A model generated the notes under the pieces. It had not been told where the DNA came from. It did not search any database and saw nothing but the letters and a program-made list of their open reading frames with translations. Shown one piece after another: positions 8,241-16,536 of a stretch of 64,000 nucleotides of DNA (position 1 is the first letter of the stretch; each line of letters opens with the position of its first letter). Position numbers and translations under genes: made by a program. Source of the DNA: DAIOEK01 sp964648485 (GTDB lineage: Bacteria; Chloroflexota; Anaerolineae; Anaerolineales; Anaerolineaceae); contig CAZYOF010000010.1 of the NCBI GenBank assembly GCA_964648485.1, positions 1-64,000 of the forward strand, in the 5' to 3' direction.

Positions 8241-10694
8241 ATGAAAAAAAGTAGCAAGCCAAGTATTTCCCTGAATCCGAATAATTGGAATATTCAAAAC
8301 AAGATTATCAGCATGATGATAGTAGCGTTGCTTATAGCCCTCGGTGTGATGGCCATATTAAACTACGTATCATTATCCAATTCAGCTATCAGGAGTACAT
8401 CGGAGAGTCTGGGTAATATTGGAAATGAAGCAATCCAGAGATCTGTTGAAGTGATCAATGGAGATATTAAATCATTACAAGCGCTCGCTCTATCTCCATC
8501 ACTTGTCAGAAGTGTCCAGCTTGCTAATGGAACATATGAAGGAAAAACAGAAGAAGAAATACAGGCAACGATCGCAGAATTGGATAAACAATGGTCGGAT
8601 AATGCACCTGAGATCGAACCACTCGTTCAGGAAATTCTAAATAACTCAACAAGTGATGAAGTAAATGCATTTATGAAAACATTTCCAAATGAGGTTGAGG
8701 TATTCATCACAGATAAATATGGGATGAATATCGGGATGAGCGACCGGACAGGGGATTACCTGCAAGCTGATGAGGGATGGTGGATAAAAGCATTTGGCGG
8801 GGAAATTAGCTTGAGCGCAATAAGCTTTGATGAAAGTGCAAATACCTATGCTATGAATATTGGTGTACCCGTACGCAGTTCAAGAACCCAGGAAATCATC
8901 GGTGTTCTGCGGGGGACAGTTAATGTTACTGCTGTATTCAACGAACTTGCAAAAATTAAATACGGTGAAACCGGGCGTGCAGCATTAATGGATAACACCG
9001 GCACAATACTATATTCACCAAATGCGCAGCAATTAATGCAACCAGCACCTGAAGCGTATCTTCAATTAATTGAAGGGAAAGATAGTGCCACATCTTCGAT
9101 TTTGAATGACCTGGATGGACAACCTGCCGTAATTACTTTCCAGAGGTTAGAAGGGGATCTGGCAAATATTCTGAACTGGGTAATATTTATCGATCAGGAT
9201 CTATCTGAAGTTCGCGGTCCAGTAATCCAAACTACCATTCAAAATCTTATTGCAGCATTGATCGTTGGTGGACTCCTGGCAATTATGGGAATTGTATTAG
9301 CTCGATCTATTGCAAAACCCATACTTAAAATTGCAAAAAATGCCGATGAGCTTGCCTTGGGAAATGCCTCGCTTTCAGAAACTGAGCAGGTGGAGTTAGG
9401 AAAAATTGCCCAACGAAAGGACGAACTTGGAATTGTAGGCAGGGCATTCACCTCAATAATTCAATATTACAAAGAGATGGCCGTTGTTGCACGGGAAATT
9501 GCAAATGGCAACCTTGTATTAGATATCTCACCAAAATCAGACAAAGATGAGTTAGGCAATGCATTTGAACAAATGATTCATGGCTTAAGAGAATCAATTG
9601 GAAAAGTAAATGATAGCGTTCGCTCTCTGGCTGAAGCTTCAGAGCAATTATCCATGGTGGCTGATCAGGCTGGCGAAGCAACAGGCCAAATCGCCACGAC
9701 CATCCAGCAAGTTGCTCATGGCACTTCGCAACAATCTGAGTCAGTCAATCAGACAGCTGCATCTGTCGATCAGCTCTCGCGTGCCATTGATAGTGTTGCC
9801 ACGGGCGCTCAAGAACAGGCTTCTTCCATCTCTACGACCTCATCCATAACTGCAGATATTTCCACTACAATCTCACAAGTTGCGGGAAATGCACAGGCAG
9901 TCGTTAAAGAATCGAATAACGCAGCCAATGCTGCTAAAGAGGGCACTCAAACTGTTGAAGCAACACTAACTGGAATGCAAGCGATAAAACAAAAAGTAGA
10001 TATTTCTGCCCAGAAAGTACAGGAAATGGGAAAACGCTCCAACCAGATTGGTGAAATTATCACTGCAATTGAAGATATCGCATCACAAACGAACCTTCTT
10101 GCCCTCAACGCCGCCATAGAAGCAGCACGCGCGGGAGAAGCGGGAAAAGGTTTTGCAGTAGTTGCAGATGAAGTCAGAAAGCTGGCTGAGCGCTCATCTG
10201 CTGCCACAAAAGAAATCGGCGACATCATTAAAGGTATCCAAAAAACTGTAGAAGAAGCCGTTGTGGCAATGGATGAAGGCGCCAGAGAGGTTGATAACGG
10301 GGTATCGAAAGCAAATGATGCTGGTAATGCCCTGGTAGCGATCTTAAACGCAGCGGAAGCAGTATCCCAACAGGCAATCCAGGCATCTACAGCAGCAGAA
10401 AAAATGTCCACCTCTGCAAACGAGTTGGTAAGTGCAGTGGATTCTGTTTCAGCTATTGTTGAAGAGAACACTGCTGCAACAGAAGAAATGGCAGCATCTT
10501 CATCTGAAGTAAGCAAAGCTATTGAAAATATTGCTTCGGTGTCAGAAGAAAACTCAGCAGCCGTTCAAGAAGTATCCGCTTCAGCCGAAGAGATAGCAGC
10601 ACAGGTGCAACAGGTAAATTCTTCAGCGAAAGCGTTAGCTGATCTTGCAAAAGAATTACAGATTGTCATCAATAAATTTCGAATTACTCAATAA
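8241..10694 (+). CDS. Methyl-accepting chemotaxis protein, double-Cache type
   Basis: Transmembrane chemoreceptor of 817 residues. Order: cytoplasmic N-terminus, TM1 (about 22-44), a large extracellular dCache-like sensor (about 50-320), TM2 (about 330-355), HAMP, then a long methyl-accepting coiled coil with a canonical hairpin tip (QTNLLALNAAIEAARAGEAG, continuing into GKGFAVVADEV). The ligand is unknown; dCache domains often bind amino acids or other small metabolites. Second gene group after cheA, with its own leader; the next receptor follows after 26 bases. Confidence 0.93.
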   Translation: MKKSSKPSISLNPNNWNIQNKIISMMIVALLIALGVMAILNYVSLSNSAIRSTSESLGNIGNEAIQRSVEVINGDIKSLQALALSPSLVRSVQLANGTYEGKTEEEIQATIAELDKQWSDNAPEIEPLVQEILNNSTSDEVNAFMKTFPNEVEVFITDKYGMNIGMSDRTGDYLQADEGWWIKAFGGEISLSAISFDESANTYAMNIGVPVRSSRTQEIIGVLRGTVNVTAVFNELAKIKYGETGRAALMDNTGTILYSPNAQQLMQPAPEAYLQLIEGKDSATSSILNDLDGQPAVITFQRLEGDLANILNWVIFIDQDLSEVRGPVIQTTIQNLIAALIVGGLLAIMGIVLARSIAKPILKIAKNADELALGNASLSETEQVELGKIAQRKDELGIVGRAFTSIIQYYKEMAVVAREIANGNLVLDISPKSDKDELGNAFEQMIHGLRESIGKVNDSVRSLAEASEQLSMVADQAGEATGQIATTIQQVAHGTSQQSESVNQTAASVDQLSRAIDSVATGAQEQASSISTTSSITADISTTISQVAGNAQAVVKESNNAANAAKEGTQTVEATLTGMQAIKQKVDISAQKVQEMGKRSNQIGEIITAIEDIASQTNLLALNAAIEAARAGEAGKGFAVVADEVRKLAERSSAATKEIGDIIKGIQKTVEEAVVAMDEGAREVDNGVSKANDAGNALVAILNAAEAVSQQAIQASTAAEKMSTSANELVSAVDSVSAIVEENTAATEEMAASSSEVSKAIENIASVSEENSAAVQEVSASAEEIAAQVQQVNSSAKALADLAKELQIVINKFRITQ

Positions 10695-10720
10695 ACCATA
10701 AGAAACCAGAAGAAGGATCA

Positions 10721-13057
10721 ATGAATCAAGAAAAAACAAAACAGAACCGTGATGGTCAAGTTGCATTTTTTGCATCACTAAAAGGGAAACTACTTATTCT
10801 TTTCCTCGCAGTATCCCTGATTCCACTGCTAATTGTATCGATCGTTAGTTACCTCCGCAGCCAACGAACGATACTGGACCAGGTAAATCAGGAACTGACA
10901 TCCAACAGTGAATTGCAGGTAACAACCATGCGGCTCTGGCTGGACGATCGAATCGACAACCTGGTTACACTAGCAGGCACAGCCAGATTGAAATCAATGG
11001 AATCCGCTCAAATTGTGGATGCACTTGATCAGTATGCCAATCAGTGGACAGCTTTCGATAGTATTGCGCTGTACGACTTAAATGGAGAAACCATTTATCG
11101 TACTGACGGAACAAAGATATCGGTAGCAGATCGAGATTATTTTCTGAATGCTCTGTCAGGTAAAACCTTTATTTCTGATCCTGTGGTTTCTCGTGCTTCC
11201 GGAAAAACTGTTTTTGTTGTATCCGCGCCGGTTATCAGGGACGGTAAAGTCGTAGGTGTGATCGGTGGACCTATTGAAACCAGACAATTTCAGTTCGTCT
11301 TAAACCGGAATGAAAAATCTAATACCGAATCTTATTTGATAAATAAGGAAGGATTTCTAACTACAACTTTACGGGGAGTCGATCAGTTAATCGCATCTGG
11401 TCAGGTTGAAGCACGTGCTGAAATGGAATACCAGATGACACATCCGGCAGCGGAAAGCGTAATTGCCGGAGAATCGGGAGTAGAAAAATACAAAAATTAT
11501 CTGGGTGTTAATGTCCTTGCTGGATATCGCCCAATACCTGGCACAACCTGGGGCATGATTTCTGAAATTCCTGAAGAAATTGTGCTAGCTCCGCTTACCC
11601 AGCTCAGATGGCTTTACATTCTGGCATTTATCATCGCTGCTGTAATCGTAACACTCCTTGCGGTATATATCAGCCAATTAATCACAAATCCAATAATTAG
11701 TGTGTCCAATCTGTCAAAACAGATATCCAGAGGGGAGATTCCAGATAATGTGTTGGGATCTGATAACAAAGATGAGATTGGAGTTATGGTCAATGCATTC
11801 AAGGAGATAAATGCCTATTTCACAAGGATTGCAGATACAGCCGGAAGGTTAGCTGATGGCGATTTGAGCCAGACATTCCCCTCCAATTCAGATAAAGATA
11901 TTGTTGGGAATTCATTTAATAAGATGATTGACCAGCTAAGAACCATCATTAATCAAATCAAGGAGTATTCAACTAGCCTGGATGAATCAGCCAGATTGCT
12001 CGCATTATCCTCTGATCAGGTAGATGGTGTAACAAATCAGATTTCCACTACTATTCAACAGGTAGCCAGAGGTACATCCCAGCAGGCAGAATCCATTACG
12101 CGAACATCATCATCTGTTGGGGAAATGACAAGGGCAATCGATGGCGTTGCCCACGGCGCCCAAGAACAGGCATTAGCGATCAGTAAGGCATCATCGGCAA
12201 CGAGTGACCTTACCAATACTATCGAACAGGTAGCGAAGAACGCCAATGCGGTTGTCAATGATTCCGTGCAGGCAGCCGAGTCTGCAAAGAAGGGCACCAC
12301 CATAGTCAAGAATACAATGGATGGAATGCAGAGCATCCAAAAAGTTGTTGGCGTCTCAGCCCAAAAAGTACAAGAAATGGGTTCTCGTTCCGACCAAATA
12401 GGTGAGATTGTCACTACCATCGAAGATATTGCATCACAAACAAACTTATTGGCATTGAATGCAGCAATCGAAGCTGCCCGGGCGGGTGAAGCCGGCAAAG
12501 GTTTCGCGGTTGTTGCAGATGAAGTCAGGAAACTGGCCGAAAGATCCAGCCTGGCAACTCGAGAAATCGCCGATCTCATTCATGGCATCCAACAATCTGT
12601 AAGCGAAGCTGTCGCAGCTATGAAACAAGGATCGCAAGAGGTTGAAATGGGTGTTTCACTAGCTGGACAAGCTGGCGAAGCTCTCAAGGAGATTTTAGAT
12701 ACAACAGAACTGGTGAGGGCTCAGGCAGAACAAGCTGTAAATGCCACCCAAGTTATGTCTGAATCAGCTGGTGATTTAGTTGCTTCGGTAGATTCTGTAT
12801 CAGCTGTGGTAGAACAGAATACAGCCGCCACTGAGCAAATGTCAGCATCATCTTCTGAAGTAACCCAGGCAATAGAAAACATTGCAGCTGTATCAGAAGA
12901 AAACTCTGCGGCAGTCGAAGAAGTCTCGGCATCGACTGAAGAAATGGCAGCCCAGATTCAGGAAGTAGCAAAATCTGCCCAGGGATTGGCTGTTCTTGCC
13001 CAACAATTGAATGCCATCATTGTCCAATTCAAATTGGATAATGATGACCTTGTTTAA
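10721..13057 (+). CDS. Methyl-accepting chemotaxis protein, Cache type
   Basis: A 778-residue receptor with TM1 about 23-45, an extracellular Cache sensor (DRDYFLNALSGK and FVVSAPVIRDGKVVGVIGG are typical of dCache_1), TM2 about 297-318, HAMP, and a signalling domain with an uninterrupted tip (EAARAGEAGKGF). Start supported by AGAAGGA upstream. The signalling half closely resembles the preceding receptor while the sensor differs, the usual pattern of receptor diversification. Confidence 0.93.
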   Translation: MNQEKTKQNRDGQVAFFASLKGKLLILFLAVSLIPLLIVSIVSYLRSQRTILDQVNQELTSNSELQVTTMRLWLDDRIDNLVTLAGTARLKSMESAQIVDALDQYANQWTAFDSIALYDLNGETIYRTDGTKISVADRDYFLNALSGKTFISDPVVSRASGKTVFVVSAPVIRDGKVVGVIGGPIETRQFQFVLNRNEKSNTESYLINKEGFLTTTLRGVDQLIASGQVEARAEMEYQMTHPAAESVIAGESGVEKYKNYLGVNVLAGYRPIPGTTWGMISEIPEEIVLAPLTQLRWLYILAFIIAAVIVTLLAVYISQLITNPIISVSNLSKQISRGEIPDNVLGSDNKDEIGVMVNAFKEINAYFTRIADTAGRLADGDLSQTFPSNSDKDIVGNSFNKMIDQLRTIINQIKEYSTSLDESARLLALSSDQVDGVTNQISTTIQQVARGTSQQAESITRTSSSVGEMTRAIDGVAHGAQEQALAISKASSATSDLTNTIEQVAKNANAVVNDSVQAAESAKKGTTIVKNTMDGMQSIQKVVGVSAQKVQEMGSRSDQIGEIVTTIEDIASQTNLLALNAAIEAARAGEAGKGFAVVADEVRKLAERSSLATREIADLIHGIQQSVSEAVAAMKQGSQEVEMGVSLAGQAGEALKEILDTTELVRAQAEQAVNATQVMSESAGDLVASVDSVSAVVEQNTAATEQMSASSSEVTQAIENIAAVSEENSAAVEEVSASTEEMAAQIQEVAKSAQGLAVLAQQLNAIIVQFKLDNDDLV

Positions 13058-13236
13058 GAATAAAATCTTCCTTATGGAAATGCGTCAAATGAAACGAAAT
13101 GGAGGAAAGATTTACAGGAAACTAATCAATCCTTTATGCCACATTTACCTTCCTCTGGATATAAATAAATAGTAGAAATTGTGTTACTTGCTTACCCTGC
13201 GGGGTAGTTATTCTAGGCTAAAAAAGGAGTAAACGG

Positions 13237-13689
13237 ATGGAACAACAATTAGTTGTATTTGAATTAGCGAATGAGCATTATGGTTTAGATATCTCAGCGG
13301 TGGAAGGCATTATTAAAATGCAGGCAATTACAAAAATGCCGCAGGCGCCTTCATTTGTTGAAGGGGTTACCAATCTTCGTGGAACAGTGGTTCCGGTAAT
13401 TGATCTGCGCAAACGTTTTATGCTGCCCCCCATGGAACATACAAAAGATACACGAATTGTTGTGGTTTACATGGAAAAAACAAAAATTGGAATGATTGTG
13501 GATGGTGTATCTGAGGTACTTCGCATCCCTGAAGAAGCAATTGAACCGACACCCCCGATGGTCTCTACTGTCAATACAGCATTTATCCGCGGTATTGCCA
13601 AACTGGAAGGACGGTTGGTGACACTCTTGGATCTCAGTAAAGTACTTTCAGCAGATGAACAAGTCAGTCTGGGACGTCTTGCAGCATAA
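13237..13689 (+). CDS. cheW: CheW coupling protein
   Basis: CheW links receptor tips to the P5 domain of CheA. This is a single CheW domain of 150 residues with VFELANEHYGLDI, VEGVTNLRGTVVPVIDLRKR and GMIVDGVSEVLRI, all typical of the family. It lies among receptor genes, not in the cheA operon. Two receptors just downstream have modified tips, so this CheW is a candidate partner for them, but that is only inferred from position. Confidence 0.95.
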   Translation: MEQQLVVFELANEHYGLDISAVEGIIKMQAITKMPQAPSFVEGVTNLRGTVVPVIDLRKRFMLPPMEHTKDTRIVVVYMEKTKIGMIVDGVSEVLRIPEEAIEPTPPMVSTVNTAFIRGIAKLEGRLVTLLDLSKVLSADEQVSLGRLAA

Positions 13690-13751
13690 GCAAACTGGTG
13701 AGTGAATCACCTGATGGAAGATATAACTGAATCTAGGGGACTAAGGCAATC

Positions 13752-13778
13752 ACCAGCCGCTCTCATTGTGCGGCTGGT
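13752..13778 (+). terminator. Hairpin after cheW, weak or partial terminator
   Basis: A perfect 9-bp GC-rich stem (accagccgc with gcggctggt) lies about 60 bases after cheW. No T run follows, so complete termination is doubtful. It may protect the cheW message or reduce read-through into the next receptor. Confidence 0.5.
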
Positions 13779-13859
13779 TACGTAAAACAAAATATCTTGA
13801 TAAAGGAAGTGTCAGGTAAAAAAATCTTACCAGGCTTTTAATCGGTTAAGAAGGAATTT

Positions 13860-16481
13860 ATGTCCATACAAAAGAAAACCCTGTTAGTCTTCTTTGGCAC
13901 GATGGCAACCATCGCCATTTCTTTATTTATTTTTACACAGATATTTCTTCTGAATAATCTGGATAAGCTTGACCAACAAGTCATGGCAGAAAAAATAAGG
14001 ATATTAAACAACACTATAAATGCCACCAAGAGTTCTATGGCGAACTTCACCAGCGAATATGCTGATCAAGCCGATTCCTTACAATTGCTGCAGGACCCCA
14101 CGAAAGAAGACTTTCAAGCCAAATTTTCAGGCATCAATCTGACTAACTCACCAGCCGAATTTTTGGCTTTAATTGATACGGAGGGAAATGTTATTTTCGG
14201 AAAAGCAATTAATCCAGCAACAGGTCAGCAGGTAGAACTATCAAAATCCATTTCTGATTTGGCTAAAAATTTAGCTGCAAAAAAGCTGGCTGAGTTGCAC
14301 GGATATTCTCTCATTGAGGGAAAACCGATTATTGTTGCAAGTCGTGCAATTATGCAATCAGGAAATAGTGGCGGTGCAGAAGGATTTTTCGTTGCAGGCA
14401 GGACTATTGATGATACGCTGATTGCAAGCTGGGAAGATCAATCGGGATTACAAATAGCGATTACATCGTTCAAGGCTGATAGCCATAAACAACTCACAGG
14501 TTCAACACCTGTGCTTGTTTTTGTAAAAGACAAAGAGATGGTTGCAGGGCAAATTTTATTGCAAGACATTGACGGTGTATCATTTGCGGTCGTCGATTCC
14601 TCTGCACCCAGAATCATCTACCAGCAAGGGCTGAGATCAACCTTGATATTCATTGGACTGGTAGTCCTCATTGGTTGGATTGGGGCAATCCTGGTTGTGA
14701 TCATCTATAACCGTATCATTTTCAAACCACTTAAAAATCTGCGCGACTTGGCAAATGTGATTGGATCAGGTGATTTCTCTGTGCATGTCGACAATCCCGG
14801 GAATGATGAAATTGGTGATGTTCATAGATCTTTTAATGGGTTGACTGAATATTTAAATAACCTTGCCCATACTACAGCAAAGATTGCTGATGGAGAATTA
14901 ACATCAAACATAACACCTCGTTCTGATAAAGATGTATTGGGACAATCTACTGGAAAAATGGTAGAAAACTTGCGAGCAACAATTCAGAACCTGTTTCAAA
15001 GTGTTCAACAATTGAACCAGACCTCGGGAGTATTAGTCCAGGCTGCAGAAGATGCTGGACAGGCAACTAATCAGATTGCTTCCACCATTCAACAGGTTGC
15101 GCGTGGGGCAGCTCAACAATCAGAATCTGTAAATAGTACAGCACATTCGATTGAACAAATGGTGCGCGCCATTGATGGTGTTGCGCGGGGTGCTGAAAGC
15201 CAATCTCTCGCCGTGGGTCAGGCAGCGCAATTCACCAGTCAACTTTCAGAAATTATTGACGCAGTCAGACAATCAGCCGATGAAATGGTAAACCAATCGG
15301 AGAATGCTGCAGACACAACTCAACATGGATCTGAAGTAGTTAAATCCACACTGGAAGGAATGCAACGGATCAGGGAGAGTGTGGATACTTCAAATACAAA
15401 AGTTCAAGAGATGGGCTCCAGATCCGAAGAAATTGGGGAAATCGTAAACACGATCGAAGAGATAGCCTCACAAACCAACCTGTTGGCATTAAATGCAGCT
15501 ATTGAGGCTGCCCGCGCTGAAACACAGGCTGAAGAACTGATTGAACATTTATTGAACACCATGATGGTCTCACAAACCAGACTGGTTGACACCTTAATCA
15601 GTGCAATCAAAGAAAATGAATTATCTGATGCGTTTTTACTAAATCTGGCGAATTATTGCAAATTGGATATCGTTCTTGTAACCGATGAGGATGGAGTTAT
15701 CCGATATTGTAATGATACAAACTTGAATGGTTTTCGCTTTTCAGAAGATCCGAAAGAGCAATCATATGCTTTTAGAAAATTGCTTACAGAAAAAAATGCA
15801 ATTGTCACCCAACCACCTCAAAAACGGTCTGCGGATGACAAAATCTATAAATTTGTTGGTGTGTCTCGCACAAATAAACCAGGCATCATTCAAGTTGCAT
15901 TTGATGCTGCTTCATTAAAAGCTTTTGAACTTCAGATAGGTGGTTTTAGTGTTGTTGCCAATGAAGTTTACCGTCTCGCTGAAAACGCCAAGGGATCTGC
16001 AAAGAATATTGAAGCTCTTGTGCGCCAGATAAACAAGTCTGTGCATGATGCTACAAAAGCTATGAAAGCATCAACAGATGAAGTGGAAACCAGCGTAATA
16101 TCTGCGAACCAGGCTGAGGAATCATTGCAAGAAATATTGCAGGCGTTCCAGTCAGTATTAGCTCAGGCGCGTGATGCGAGTTCAGCTACCCAAAAGATGA
16201 CCGAAGCAACAGACTCTCTTATCCGGGCAGTGGATTCTGTATCAGAAATTGTTGAACAAAATTCAGCAGCCACAGAAGAGATGGCTGCAGGGGCAAACGA
16301 GGTAGGCACCAGTATTGAAAGTATTGCTTCAATCAGTGAAGAGAATTCAGCCGCAGTTGAAGAAGTTTCAGCCAGTGCGGCAGAAATGAACAATCAGGTT
16401 CAAGATGTTAGTGCATCAGCCAGAGATCTGTCAGATTTGGCCGCAAATCTGGAATCAATAGTCAATCAATTCAAATTATAG
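13860..16481 (+). CDS. Chemoreceptor with CHASE4-like sensor and a domain inserted at the signalling hairpin tip
   Basis: An 873-residue receptor. TM1 about 7-30, a CHASE4-like extracellular sensor (FLALIDTEGNVIFGKA, GGAEGFFVAGR), TM2 about 260-284, HAMP, then the methyl-accepting coiled coil. The signalling domain is canonical through QTNLLALNAAIEAARA, then is interrupted by about 140 residues (554-693, bases 15519-15938), and resumes with GGFSVVANEVYRLAEN. The insert starts with helices and continues as a PAS/Cache-like alpha/beta fold (VTDEDGVIRY, SEDPKEQSYAFRK, KFVGVSR, GIIQVAF). The reading frame is open across both joints, and the next gene has the same insert, so this is not an assembly error. 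A receptor that senses at its tip is an inference. Confidence 0.92.
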   Translation: MSIQKKTLLVFFGTMATIAISLFIFTQIFLLNNLDKLDQQVMAEKIRILNNTINATKSSMANFTSEYADQADSLQLLQDPTKEDFQAKFSGINLTNSPAEFLALIDTEGNVIFGKAINPATGQQVELSKSISDLAKNLAAKKLAELHGYSLIEGKPIIVASRAIMQSGNSGGAEGFFVAGRTIDDTLIASWEDQSGLQIAITSFKADSHKQLTGSTPVLVFVKDKEMVAGQILLQDIDGVSFAVVDSSAPRIIYQQGLRSTLIFIGLVVLIGWIGAILVVIIYNRIIFKPLKNLRDLANVIGSGDFSVHVDNPGNDEIGDVHRSFNGLTEYLNNLAHTTAKIADGELTSNITPRSDKDVLGQSTGKMVENLRATIQNLFQSVQQLNQTSGVLVQAAEDAGQATNQIASTIQQVARGAAQQSESVNSTAHSIEQMVRAIDGVARGAESQSLAVGQAAQFTSQLSEIIDAVRQSADEMVNQSENAADTTQHGSEVVKSTLEGMQRIRESVDTSNTKVQEMGSRSEEIGEIVNTIEEIASQTNLLALNAAIEAARAETQAEELIEHLLNTMMVSQTRLVDTLISAIKENELSDAFLLNLANYCKLDIVLVTDEDGVIRYCNDTNLNGFRFSEDPKEQSYAFRKLLTEKNAIVTQPPQKRSADDKIYKFVGVSRTNKPGIIQVAFDAASLKAFELQIGGFSVVANEVYRLAENAKGSAKNIEALVRQINKSVHDATKAMKASTDEVETSVISANQAEESLQEILQAFQSVLAQARDASSATQKMTEATDSLIRAVDSVSEIVEQNSAATEEMAAGANEVGTSIESIASISEENSAAVEEVSASAAEMNNQVQDVSASARDLSDLAANLESIVNQFKL

Positions 16482-16536
16482 AATCGACGGCAGTTATCCT
16501 GCGTTTGATCCAGCAATTAACAACCAGGGAGACACC

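Noticed and set aside
9947..10516. Long minus-strand open frame inside the first receptor gene
   Set aside because: Low-complexity antisense shadow of the repetitive methyl-accepting coiled coil; similar shadows occur in the other receptors.
12055..12579. Minus-strand open frame inside the second receptor gene
   Set aside because: Same kind of antisense shadow; no ribosome site.
15519..15938. Receptor split by a mobile element or misassembly
   Set aside because: The frame is open on both sides, no terminal repeats or transposase are seen, and the next receptor has a homologous insert at the same point.
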